A stretch of DNA of 29,272 nt from the NCBI GenBank assembly GCA_964593155.1, contig CAZQHE010000041.1:1-29272 (forward strand). The letters run 5' to 3'. The DNA comes from JAJRXK01 sp964593155 (GTDB lineage: Bacteria > Krumholzibacteriota > Krumholzibacteriia > JAJRXK01). Positions 1 to 7,623 of the stretch are shown here, one piece after another. Every line of letters begins with the position of its first letter. The stretch's first letter is position 1. Position numbers and translations under genes: made by a program. The notes below the pieces were generated by a model, which saw only the letters and a program-made list of their open reading frames with translations, did no database searches and was not told where the DNA came from.

Positions 1-298
1 GGGCCCGGTTGCTCAGCGCCTTCAGGCTGATGGCCGACCAGATGTGGAGGATCACCGCCAGCAGGAGGATCCCCCGGACCAGCCACAGGAACTGGTACTC
101 ACCGAAGAAGGGCTCGCCGAAGGTGCGGAGCGCGTGGCCGTAGTGGTCCAGCGCGTAGTCTCCGTGGTGGGGCTCCATGTAGAGCTTGAGGTTGCCGATC
201 ATGTGTCCCAGCACGAACCCGACCAGCAGGATTCCCGTGACGGCCATCACGATCTTCTTGCCGATGGTGGTGCTGTAGAGCGTCAGAACGCGGCGCAT
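1..298 (-). CDS. sdhC: Succinate dehydrogenase cytochrome b558 subunit (SdhC), 5' part only
   Basis: This is the membrane anchor of succinate dehydrogenase/fumarate reductase, which binds heme b and passes electrons between the flavoprotein and iron-sulfur subunits and quinone. The first 99 residues are present; the gene runs off the left edge. The N-terminus reads MRRVLTLYSTTIGKKIVM and is followed by a hydrophobic helix ending in GHMIGNLKLY, the hallmark of the b558-type SdhC of Bacteroidetes-like and Gemmatimonadetes-like bacteria. A second helix (about residues 71-90) carries LHIW. His32 and His85 are candidate heme ligands. The ATG at 296-298 is preceded by GGGAG. sdhA and sdhB would be expected next, beyond the edge. 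It cannot be seen whether the rest is intact. Confidence 0.9.
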   Translation of the reverse strand, partial: MRRVLTLYSTTIGKKIVMAVTGILLVGFVLGHMIGNLKLYMEPHHGDYALDHYGHALRTFGEPFFGEYQFLWLVRGILLLAVILHIWSAISLKALSNRA

Positions 299-623
299 GT
301 TCACTCCCGCTCGAGACGTAGGGGTCCGTTCGATGCTCCGGGGGCTGCTCCGGGGGGCTGCCCGGGGGACGGAGGAGGGCCGGACGGGTCCGTCCGCGCA
401 CCGAGCCGTGCAACTATCTAATGAAGTTGCACGGACTTGCCCGTTCCGGGAGCGGCCGACCGAACAGCCTCCCACCGAACTCCCGTGATGTCAACAACTT
501 GTGTCATCGTGCGGTCCGGGCGACGAGCGCCGACCGAGGCGTGACAGCCCCGGCGGCCCGTGGTTTGCTGCCGACCACGAACGGTCGACGCCTCCGGCGC
601 ACCCCCTCCGGGACCCTCCTCCG
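299..623. promoter_or_regulatory. Divergent intergenic region between sdhC and the NlpC/P60 gene
   Basis: These 325 bases hold no convincing gene. They must contain the promoter of the leftward sdh operon and probably that of the rightward NlpC/P60 gene. The one clear structure is a perfect 10-bp inverted repeat at 406-434 around an AT-rich core, listed separately. A TTGACA hexamer can be read on the minus strand near 491-496, but I found no matching -10 box at the usual spacing. Confidence 0.5.
406..434. repeat. Perfect 10-bp inverted repeat, possible operator
   Basis: CCGTGCAACT (406-415) and AGTTGCACGG (425-434) are exact reverse complements separated by the 9-base AT-rich spacer ATCTAATGA. 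The repeat lies about 110 bases upstream of the sdhC start and 190 bases upstream of the NlpC/P60 start. The AT-rich centre stands out in a very GC-rich region. A dimeric regulator site controlling sdh is the simplest reading; a transcript hairpin is the alternative. No T-run follows on either strand, so it is not a standard terminator. Confidence 0.5.
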
Positions 624-1133
624 ATGCCACGGATCCTTCCCGCACTGTTGTTGTCCCTCGTCGTGCTGGCCGGCTGCGCGCCACCGCCGCGCGGCACGGT
701 CGCGCCCGTTCCGCGACCCGCTTCCGGACCAGCGAAGGGGAGCGCCCCGGCCCAGGTCCCCGAGCTCGGCCGGGTGGTGGTCGAGAGCGCCCGGACCTTC
801 CTCGGCGTCCCCTATCGCTTCGGCGGCGACGACGCGGACGGGATCGACTGCTCCGGTCTGGTGGTCCGGTCGTTCGGCGAGGCCGGTATCTCCCTTCCCC
901 GGACCGCCGCGTCCCAGGCGGCGGCCGGTTACCACGTGGGTCGACCCGAGCTGCGGCCCGGCGACCTGGTCCTCTTCGCGGACTCGGGCGGTGGTGTGGG
1001 GCACGTCGGGATCTGGATCGGCGACGGCCGCTTCATCCACGCCAGCTCGAGCCGGGGCGTCGTGGTCGAGCAACTGGCCACGCGATGGTTCGCCAACCGT
1101 TTCGTGGGCGGCCGACGCGTTCTGCAGCACTGA
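624..1133 (+). CDS. NlpC/P60 family cell-wall peptidase lipoprotein
   Basis: A 169-residue predicted lipoprotein with an NlpC/P60 papain-like domain that would cleave peptide stems of peptidoglycan, probably D-Glu/meso-DAP bonds, in the periplasm. The signal peptide MPRILPALLLSLVVLAGC ends in a lipobox with the lipidated Cys18. A Pro/Ala linker leads to the catalytic domain at about residue 48. The triad is visible: Cys76 in GIDCSGLV, His127 in GHVGIWIG and His139 in FIHAS. The ATG at 624 was chosen because it places the signal peptide at the N-terminus; an earlier in-frame ATG at 501 would add 41 polar, Pro/Arg-rich residues in front of it. No clear Shine-Dalgarno precedes 624. Size and motifs match the Spr/NlpC lipoprotein group. 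Confidence 0.9.
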   Translation: MPRILPALLLSLVVLAGCAPPPRGTVAPVPRPASGPAKGSAPAQVPELGRVVVESARTFLGVPYRFGGDDADGIDCSGLVVRSFGEAGISLPRTAASQAAAGYHVGRPELRPGDLVLFADSGGGVGHVGIWIGDGRFIHASSSRGVVVEQLATRWFANRFVGGRRVLQH

Positions 1134-1243
1134 CTCGCGAGACGCTGCATCGGTACCGTCCGATTCGCGCATCGCCACACCACGTGCCGCGGTGGGACCG
1201 GGGCTCCGCGTGTCCGGCCGTTCCCCGTGCTTCCCTCGCGATT

Positions 1244-1264
1244 CCGTGCCTGCGATGGGCACGG
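1244..1264 (+). terminator. Short hairpin downstream of the NlpC/P60 gene
   Basis: CCGTGCC (1244-1250) and GGCACGG (1258-1264) form a 7-bp stem with a 7-base loop, 110 bases after the NlpC/P60 stop and just ahead of the pilin operon. There is no T-run, so it is either a weak or factor-assisted terminator or a leader hairpin of the pilin operon. Confidence 0.25.
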
Positions 1265-1310
1265 CCTCTGCTGTCCCGGGAGCGAGACTCGCCTCGGGAG
1301 GCCCCGACAG

Positions 1311-1703
1311 ATGGAAGCCATGTTCCGCCGCCTGCGCGCCCTGGTGATCGACGACCGCACCGGTTTCAGCGTCGTGGAGATGCTCATCGTCTTCACGATC
1401 GTCGGTATCGCCATGATCCCGATGGCGGCGATCCAGTTCTCTTCGCGTCGCGAGGTGGCGCAGGCCGACCGGATGTCGCAGGCGACCGAGCTCGCCTTGT
1501 CGCAGCTCGAGCTGATCAAGCTCGAGGGATTCGCCGCCGCCGTCCCGGACACGGCCGAGATCGACGACTACATGCTCATCACGTCGGTGGTGCCCGACAG
1601 CACGAACCCCTTCCTGCGAGAAGTGGCCGTGCGGGTCGAGTGGCCGGCCCCCGACGGGATCCGCGACGTGACCATGGCCACCATGCAGTCGGCCCTGCGC
1701 TGA
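1311..1703 (+). CDS. PilV-like minor prepilin
   Basis: A 130-residue type IV pilin-like protein, first gene of a minor-pilin operon. The N-terminus has a short basic leader and a class III prepilin signal: the prepilin peptidase should cut between Gly18 and Phe19 in TGFSVVEML, giving a mature N-terminal Phe with the expected Glu at position +5 (Glu23). A hydrophobic helix follows to about residue 42. The remainder resembles PilV-type minor pilins, with LALSQLELIKLEGF and a short beta domain. The ATG at 1311 is preceded by GGGAGG at 1296-1301; a second ATG three codons later is also possible. A PilW-like gene follows after 13 bases. Minor pilins of this type are thought to prime pilus assembly with PilY1. 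Confidence 0.85.
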   Translation: MEAMFRRLRALVIDDRTGFSVVEMLIVFTIVGIAMIPMAAIQFSSRREVAQADRMSQATELALSQLELIKLEGFAAAVPDTAEIDDYMLITSVVPDSTNPFLREVAVRVEWPAPDGIRDVTMATMQSALR

Positions 1704-1716
1704 GAGGAAGCGGACG

Positions 1717-2310
1717 ATGAAGACCCAGCTCCCACGTTCCGATTCCGGGTTCACCCTGACCGAACTGCTCGTCGGGTTGACGCTCTCGTCGATCGCCGCG
1801 GCGATCGTGTTCAACGTCTTCTTCTCGACCCAGAACAGTTTCTACGACACCCGCAACGCGGTCGACAGTCAGGCCGAGTCGCGGGTCGCGCTCAACCTGA
1901 TGGCCCAGGACATCCGCGGGGCGGGAGCGAGTCCGGTCGAGCTGCCCTTCGAGAGGATCGCCGTCGCCGAGTCCGACACCATTCGCGTGCTCTCCGACCT
2001 CGATGGCAATGGCATGATCGACGCCGGAACCGAGCCGCCGGAGGACGTCACGTGGTACTGGAACCGCGACGACGAGGAACTCGTGCGTCGCACCGCCACC
2101 GGGGAGTTCCCCATCGCCCGGGACATCACCTTCTTCGGCATGAACTACCTCGATGCCGACGGCGCCGAGCTCGACACCTTTCCGCTCGACCGTGACGATC
2201 GCTCGGCCGTTCGCGCCGTGCAGCTGTTCGTGAACGTGCGCATCGACGACGGCGTCGAGCGCGATCGCTTCGTGACCATTCTCCTACGCAACGACGACCC
2301 CGGAGTCTGA
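1717..2310 (+). CDS. PilW-like minor prepilin
   Basis: A 197-residue prepilin. Cleavage is expected after Gly11 in SGFTLTELLVG, with Glu16 as the +5 glutamate, followed by a hydrophobic assembly helix. The segment ALNLMAQDIRGAGASP is typical of PilW-type minor pilins, whose precursor often has this conserved arginine/glycine turn. Residues 94-106 (DLDGNGMIDAGTE) look like an EF-hand calcium loop, with acidic or Asn residues at loop positions 1, 3, 5 and 9. The start has GAGAGGAAG just upstream. It sits between PilV-like and PilX-like genes and would form part of the minor-pilin initiation complex at the pilus tip. Confidence 0.85.
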   Translation: MKTQLPRSDSGFTLTELLVGLTLSSIAAAIVFNVFFSTQNSFYDTRNAVDSQAESRVALNLMAQDIRGAGASPVELPFERIAVAESDTIRVLSDLDGNGMIDAGTEPPEDVTWYWNRDDEELVRRTATGEFPIARDITFFGMNYLDADGAELDTFPLDRDDRSAVRAVQLFVNVRIDDGVERDRFVTILLRNDDPGV

Positions 2311-2332
2311 CTCCCCGAGGAAGAGAGCGCCC

Positions 2333-2818
2333 ATGACGACGCGCACGCACCGCGAGGACGGAGGGTTCAGTCTCGTCGCCACGATGCTGGCACTGAGCCT
2401 GTTGGCCTTGTTCGGAATGATCGCGGCGAGCATCGCCGTGAACGAGCGACGAACGACTTTCAACGAACTGGTCCACAACAACTCCCTCATGGCCGCGGAC
2501 TCGGGCACCGAGGCAGCCACCGCCTGGCTGCTCACACTCGATCGGTCGCCGAAGGATCTCGGCGGTGGGGACTACGTGGTCCGAGCCGAGAACGACGGGG
2601 GCTTCGTGAACGATTCGGGCCAGTCCTTCGAGTTCACCGTTCAGCACATGGAAGACCCCGCGAATCCGGGCCGGCGGTGGGTCCGCCCCCGTCCCGGATA
2701 CAGCGTCGGTGGTTATCAGGATCACGTCTACCAGGTCGATGCCGACGGTGAGGCCGGTGTCGAGGGACGCGGATCGGTCAGCGTCATCGCGCACCGTCTC
2801 TTCCGGAGCAGTTACTAG
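2333..2818 (+). CDS. PilX-like minor prepilin lacking Glu+5
   Basis: A 161-residue prepilin-like protein. The leader ends at Gly11 before FSLVATMLALS; the hydrophobic helix runs to about residue 35. The residue at mature position +5 is Ala16 instead of the usual Glu. Loss of Glu+5 is known in tip-located pseudopilins such as GspK. The motif NNSLMAADSGTEAAT matches the A(A)xxGxE(A)A signature after the helix of PilX-type proteins. It lies 22 bases after the PilW-like gene and 9 bases before the PilY1-like gene. The assignment to PilX rests on the N-terminal pattern and gene order; the C-terminal part is not recognisable to me. Confidence 0.78.
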   Translation: MTTRTHREDGGFSLVATMLALSLLALFGMIAASIAVNERRTTFNELVHNNSLMAADSGTEAATAWLLTLDRSPKDLGGGDYVVRAENDGGFVNDSGQSFEFTVQHMEDPANPGRRWVRPRPGYSVGGYQDHVYQVDADGEAGVEGRGSVSVIAHRLFRSSY

Positions 2819-2827
2819 GAGGACATC

Positions 2828-4302
2828 ATGAGAATCCGTTGCGCCCTCGTCGTTCTCCTGACCCTTGCCGTGGTGTCGACACTTCGTGCCGACCGCGCCG
2901 GTGCCGTGGGATGCGACATCCCGATGATCGCCCAGCAGGTGGCCGTGCCGCCCAACGTCATGATCATCGTCGACAACTCGGGTTCGATGAACGAGGTCAT
3001 GTGGCACGAGGACTACGACGCGAGTCAGGTGTACGCCGACAATTTCGAGCCGACCAACGTGTACTACGTCAGCAGCGAGGGCTGGTACTCGTTCAACGGG
3101 AACTCGGCCTACCTCGTGGACGGACTCCACGGCCAGAACGGCCGGTACATGGGCAACTACCTGAACTGGTTGTTCTACCATGCCACCGACGAGCAGAGGG
3201 CGGAGGCACCCCGGGTGACCCGCCAGATGGTCGCGAACACCGCGGTCAAGCAGGTGATCAACGCGGCCAGCGGGCTCCGGTACGGGATCGCGCGCTTCAA
3301 CTACACCAACGGTGGCCGGATCGACGCGGAGTGCGGTGCCGACGTGGCCACCCTGGAGCTCGAGGTCGACACCATGGCCGCCGACTCCTGGACACCGTCG
3401 GCCGAGACGCTCGTCACGGTCATGGAGTACTTCCAGGACCCGTCCGGCCCGATCCGGTACGAGTGCCAGAAGAACTTCGTGATCTTCGTCACCGACGGGA
3501 TCCCGACCAAGGACACCGATGTCCCGGCCTTCATCGGAGATCAGGACGGAGACGGCAACGAGCCCGGGACCTGCGCGTCGGTGGGTGCTCCGCACATGGG
3601 CAACGCCGACTGCACGGACTACCTCGACGACGTGGCCCACTACATGGCCCACAACGACATGCGATCCGACCTCGAGGGTGAGCAGATCGTGAACACCTAC
3701 ACGATCGGCTTCGGCGTCGACGCGCCGCTGCTCGCGGACACGGCCGAGAACGGGGACGGCCTCTACCGTCTTGCCTGGAATCTCGACACGTTGATCCAGG
3801 AGCTCGGAACCGTGGTCGGCGACATCGTCAACCGCATTTCGTCGGGCGCCGCCGTGGCCGTGGTGTCGACGGAAACCGGCACCGACGATCGCCTCTACCG
3901 CGGCAAGTTCCTGCCCGGGCAGTGGCACGGCTATCTCGAGGCCTTCGACCTGCCCTACGACGACGGGGACGAGCCGGTGTGGGAGGCCGGGCGCAAGCTG
4001 CGTGATCGCCCTTCCCACTCGCGGATCCTCTTCACGCAGTTCGACGACACTCTCGTCGAATTCTCCACCGGCGTCGGTGCGGATCTGGGTTACTTCATCG
4101 CACCGGATGGCCCCGGCTCGGGGTGGGACCGTCACGACGGATACGGTGTCGACGACGACGCCGACTTCGACGACGACGACCGCGTGTACGGCCCGAACTA
4201 CGACCAGGCCTACGTGGACGACGTCTTCGAGTACGTCGGCGGCGAGGAGGTCTCGGGGCTGCGTGATCGGAACCGGTGGAAGCTCGGCGATCTCGTATAC
4301 TC
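2828..4302 (+). CDS. PilY1-like type IV pilus adhesin, N-terminal part up to the assembly gap
   Basis: This is the first 491 codons of a large PilY1/PilC-like protein. A signal peptide (about residues 1-26) is followed by a von Willebrand factor A domain with an intact MIDAS motif, Asp49-x-Ser51-x-Ser53 in VDNSGSMNE, and a downstream VTDGIP strand. GDQDGDGNEPG further on is a short acidic, possibly calcium-binding loop. The segment ending WKLGDLVYS is the start of the conserved C-terminal beta-propeller domain. The start has a perfect AGGAGG (2817-2822). The reading frame is interrupted by ten Ns and continues in another frame from 4313. It should sit at the pilus tip or outer surface and act in adhesion and in control of pilus extension. 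Confidence 0.9.
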
Positions 4303-4312
4303 NNNNNNNNNN
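4303..4312. other. Assembly gap of ten Ns inside the PilY1-like gene
   Basis: Ten consecutive Ns split one gene. The left part reads in the frame of 2828 and the right part in the frame of 4315, so the N count is a placeholder and not the true gap length. To join the frames the missing stretch must be 2 more than a multiple of 3. The interrupted residues fall at the conserved propeller motif GDxxxSxPVxVG. Confidence 0.97.
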
Positions 4313-5613
4313 TGGGGCCCCCGGTCGGCTACGACCCGGACCTGGACTACCACTCCTTCGCGACCGACAACGAGAACCGCACACCGGTGGTCTACGTGGG
4401 CGCGAACGACGGCATGCTGCACGCCTTCCATGCCGAGACCGGCGCGGAGATGTGGTCATTCCTGCCGCAGGCCACCCTGCACAAGCTCGAGCAGCTCGCC
4501 GATCCCGACTACTGTCACCAGTCGTACGTGGATCTCAGCCCTCGTGCCTACGACGTGTACGTGGGCGGGCAATGGAGAACGGTCCTGTTCGGAGGTCAGC
4601 GTACGGGCGGCGACAGCTACTTCGCGCTCGACGTCACCCAGCCCTGGGCTCCCGACGTGCTGTGGGAGACCCGGATTCCGAGCATGCAGTCGTCGTTCAC
4701 CGAGCCCGTTCTCGTGCACACGAACGCCGGCCCGGTGCTCTGGGCAGGCAGTGGGCCCGACAGCGGAGGTGGCGCGCGCTTCTCGGTGATCGATCTCGCG
4801 ACGGGCGACGTCGTCTGGGACGAAGAACTGAGTTCGACGGGCTCCATCAACGCCGCCACGGCTCCCGCGGCCTTCGACGCCGACTTCGACGGCTACGCCG
4901 ACGTCGTCTACCAGGGTGACCTGGCGGGGAACCTGTGGCGCTTCGACATCTCACAGGCCGGCTCGTGGAGCCGGTCGAAGATCTACGACGGCAGCGAGCC
5001 GATCATGGCCCGGCCGATCGTCGTGATCGACGAGGAACAGGTCGTGAACGTGATGTTCGGGACCGGCCGCTTCGTCGACGTGGTGGACTTCTCGACCACC
5101 GACTCCCAGCGCTTCGTCGCAGTGAAGGACGACGGTTCCGGGAGCACGCTCACGCCCTCCTCGCTGGAGGATCGCACGAGCGACGTCGACGAGGCAGAGA
5201 TCACGCACGGCTGGTACCTGTGGCTGGAGAACGGCAGCGGCGAGCGCGTGACCGAGCCCGCCGTCGCCCTCGAGGGCGTGGTCTACTTCACGAGCTTCGC
5301 TCCGAGCACCGAGCCGTGCGACGCCGGTGGCAACAGCTGGTTGTACCGGGTCGACATGCGCGGCGGAGAGCCGATCGACGAGGACGAGGACGGAGACCTC
5401 GACGACGAGTCGCGCTCCGAAAGCCTCGGAACCGGTGTGGCCTCGCGCCCGGTCGTCAACCTGGCGGGTGAGGAGCTGATCGTACAGACCAGTGACGCCC
5501 GTCTGACCATCGAGGAACTGTCGGCCGCACCGCAGAAGGTACTGGTCCGAGCCTGGCGCGAGCGCTACGACGCCGCGCTCCAGCCGCAGCCGCAGACCGG
5601 AGGGGATGACTGA
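4313..5613 (+). CDS. PilY1-like type IV pilus adhesin, C-terminal beta-propeller part
   Basis: This is the continuation of the same gene: about 432 codons to the TGA at 5611-5613. It encodes the PilY1 C-terminal propeller, recognised from RTPVVYVGANDGMLHAFHAE followed by TGAEMWSFLPQ, repeated blades such as VLFGGQRTGGDSYFALDVT and FDISQAGSW, and an acidic loop DEDEDGDLDDE similar to the calcium-binding loop that regulates PilY1 in Pseudomonas. With the gap bridged the whole protein would be about 930 residues, slightly short for PilY1 (often 1,000 or more). The stop overlaps the next start by one base (TGATG), suggesting coupled translation. Confidence 0.9.
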
Positions 5614-6113
5614 TGAACACCCGCACGTTGAACGCCCTCACCATCGGATTCGCGGCGCTGCTGCTGGCCCTGCCGGTCGGTGCGTCGGCCCAGGGACGCC
5701 ACCCGGAGGGCGGTGAACGCTCGGTGCAGAAGCTGCAACGCGATCGCAAGGCGCCCCGTCCGAACGCGGTCCGCCTGCAGGGCGAGGTCCAGCACTCCCG
5801 GAACGGATACACCCTCGGCGGCCAGGACCTGGTGTTCACCTCTCGGTCCAGCTTCTTCCCCGGTGTCAGCGATCGGAGCCGAGCGCTCGAGCCGTCCAGC
5901 CTCCGCAACCGGACGGCGACGGTCTACGGGCGGCGGACGCCGCGGGGCGTCGAGGTGACGCTGATGATCCTGACCGGCGAGGACCCCGCGGTCGACGACC
6001 GCCTCGACCTGGACTCGTTGCTCGACGAGCCGCGGCCCGACCCCGAGCAGTTCCAGATCCCCAGCAACGAGCACCCGGGCTTCGGCGTCCTGACCGGGGA
6101 CGCCCCGAGCTAG
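5613..6113 (+). CDS. Secreted protein of the pilus operon, unknown function
   Basis: A 166-residue protein I do not recognise. A clear signal peptide ends LALPVGASA, with cleavage expected after Ala26. The mature part has a basic stretch (VQKLQRDRKAPRP), a central segment reading VRLQGEVQHSRNGYTLGGQD that could form a small beta fold, and an acidic C-terminal tail rich in Asp, Glu and Pro. Its ATG overlaps the PilY1-like stop (TGATG), so it is the last member of the pilin operon and is likely made in proportion to PilY1. A periplasmic partner or chaperone of the pilus tip proteins is possible but is inference only. Its TAG stop overlaps the stop of the opposing channel gene in the sequence CTAG. 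Confidence 0.75.
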   Translation: MNTRTLNALTIGFAALLLALPVGASAQGRHPEGGERSVQKLQRDRKAPRPNAVRLQGEVQHSRNGYTLGGQDLVFTSRSSFFPGVSDRSRALEPSSLRNRTATVYGRRTPRGVEVTLMILTGEDPAVDDRLDLDSLLDEPRPDPEQFQIPSNEHPGFGVLTGDAPS

Positions 6114-7390
6114 GCGCCCGGAGCCGCGCCCTGGCCGCTCCCGCTTCCCGCGGCCAGGGCGCGAAGATCCGAGCCACTCGGCTCCTGGAACACGCGCAGG
6201 TCGAAGAGCGGGATCACCGCGATCACGTGGTCGAAGATGTCGGCCTGGATCGCCTCGTAATTGGCCCAGGCCTGATCCCGACTGAACACGTAGATCTCGA
6301 TCGGTAGACCCTGCGGCGTGGGCGCGAGTTGGCGCACGAGGAACGTGAGTCCGGGGTGCACCATGGGGTGCTCGCGCAGGTAGTGCTCGAGGTAGGCCCG
6401 GAAGGTCCCAACGTTGGTGATGCGACGTCCGTTGGCGGGACTGCTCTCGTCGATGCCGTGTTCCCGGTTGTAGGCGCGGATCTCCTCCAGCTTCTGGTCG
6501 AGGTACTCGCGCAGGAACTGCACCTGCCGCATCCGCTCCATGAGGTCGTCGTCGACGAAACGCACGCTCGACATGTCGACGTGGATCGCGCGCTTGATGC
6601 GCCGTCCGCCGGACTCGTGCATGCCCCGCCAGTTCTTGAAGGTGTCGGTGAGCAGCGAATAGGTGGGGATCGACGAGATGGTCTTGTCCCAGTTCTGGAC
6701 GCTGACCGTGGTCAACGACACGTCGGTCACGTCGCCGTCGGCGCCGTACTTCGGAACGCTGATCCAGTCGCCCTTGCGCACCATGTTGTTGCTGATCAGC
6801 TGGATGCCGGCGGCCAGGCCCAGGATGGGATCGCGGAAGACCAGCAGCAGCACGGCGGTGAATGCCCCGAGCCCGGACAACAACACGGCCGGCGACTTGC
6901 CGATCAGGGTGGCGATGGCGCTGATGATCAGCGCGAACACCACCAGGCCCTTGACCACCTGCACGAAGGGCTTGATCGGGACCCGGCGCGAGAGCTGGGT
7001 ACGCCCGTAGATGTCGAGGATCGCGTCGAGGGCCGCGTTGATCGCGAAGACGGCGACGAGGCCCATGTACAGCAGGGCGACCGTCTCGACCACGTCGACG
7101 ACCACCGGATAGGCTCCGAAGGCGGCGGGCGCGACCACGTTCACGAAGATCGCCGGCACCAGACGGGAGACCCAGTGGAACACGCGACGATCGTAGAAGG
7201 CGTCGTCCCAGGTCCCGCGCGTCTTCTTCACCACGCGCTCGATCGCGTTCAGGATCACGCGTCGGGCGATGCGGTCGACGAAGACCGCCACCAGGATCAC
7301 CACCACCGCCGCGATCGCCGTCGCGACCAGGGGCACGTAGGCCGGGTCGAGGCCGCGGGCACCGAGCCAGTCGGCGAGCATCTCCATCAT
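6110..7390 (-). CDS. ybdG: MscS-family mechanosensitive channel, YbdG type
   Basis: A 426-residue inner-membrane channel that would open on membrane tension and release solutes. About five hydrophobic helices cover residues 15-190. The MscS pore helix and beta domain are seen in LSGLGAFTAVLLLVFRDPI, then GLAAGIQL and VRKGDWISVP. The cytoplasmic segment NWDKTISSIPTY and the stretch WRGMHESGGRRIKRAI are specific to the YbdG/MscM branch, which also matches the length (E. coli YbdG is about 415). The ATG at 7390 has AAGAGG upstream and overlaps the stop of the preceding small gene (ATGA); another ATG follows immediately. An extended upstream reading to 7444 would run over the neighbour and was not used. 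It ends convergently with the pilus operon. Confidence 0.9.
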   Translation of the reverse strand: MMEMLADWLGARGLDPAYVPLVATAIAAVVVILVAVFVDRIARRVILNAIERVVKKTRGTWDDAFYDRRVFHWVSRLVPAIFVNVVAPAAFGAYPVVVDVVETVALLYMGLVAVFAINAALDAILDIYGRTQLSRRVPIKPFVQVVKGLVVFALIISAIATLIGKSPAVLLSGLGAFTAVLLLVFRDPILGLAAGIQLISNNMVRKGDWISVPKYGADGDVTDVSLTTVSVQNWDKTISSIPTYSLLTDTFKNWRGMHESGGRRIKRAIHVDMSSVRFVDDDLMERMRQVQFLREYLDQKLEEIRAYNREHGIDESSPANGRRITNVGTFRAYLEHYLREHPMVHPGLTFLVRQLAPTPQGLPIEIYVFSRDQAWANYEAIQADIFDHVIAVIPLFDLRVFQEPSGSDLRALAAGSGSGQGAAPGA

Positions 7391-7623
7391 CGAATTCGGT
7401 CCTCTTCGGCGGCGCCGGAGCGTCGTTCGGTGTGACCGCGGCACGTCCGCACCGGCAGCCGGGGATAGCGGGAGTACGCGGGATCGGTCTTCGCCCGTTC
7501 ACAGAGCACGAATTCCGAGCCCCGTCCGCTGACCACGCGGCGGCGGTACGCGCAGGTGGCGCAGAGTCCGTGGTCGACGGGTGGGTTCAACGCGTCCCGT
7601 CCCGGAGCTTCTCGATCGCCCAC
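7387..7623 (-). CDS. Small four-cysteine protein, possible zinc site
   Basis: A 78-residue protein from a GTG at 7623 (GAGG about 9 bases upstream). Cysteines at 21, 24, 41 and 61 (CATC, LCERA, TCRGH) are spaced like a small zinc-binding or redox module, and YSRYPRLPV is a recognisable core. I cannot name a family. The start is uncertain: a TTG at 7590 overlaps the upstream stop as TTGA and would give a 67-residue protein beginning just before the first CxxC. Its stop overlaps the channel start as ATGA. Tight overlaps on both sides argue that it is a real, co-translated gene, perhaps regulatory for the channel or just carried in the operon. Confidence 0.72.
   Translation of the reverse strand: MGDREAPGRDALNPPVDHGLCATCAYRRRVVSGRGSEFVLCERAKTDPAYSRYPRLPVRTCRGHTERRSGAAEEDRIR

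Noticed and set aside
501..623. Upstream ATG start for the NlpC/P60 gene
   Set aside because: It would bury the lipoprotein signal peptide behind 41 polar, Pro/Arg-rich residues.
1134..1310. tRNA or small RNA gene between NlpC/P60 and the pilin operon
   Set aside because: No TTCGAAT-type loop or cloverleaf could be found; only a 7-bp hairpin.
2126..4459. A 777-codon minus-strand open frame running through the assembly gap
   Set aside because: It is antisense to the pilin and PilY1-like genes and reads through the Ns; no recognisable domain.
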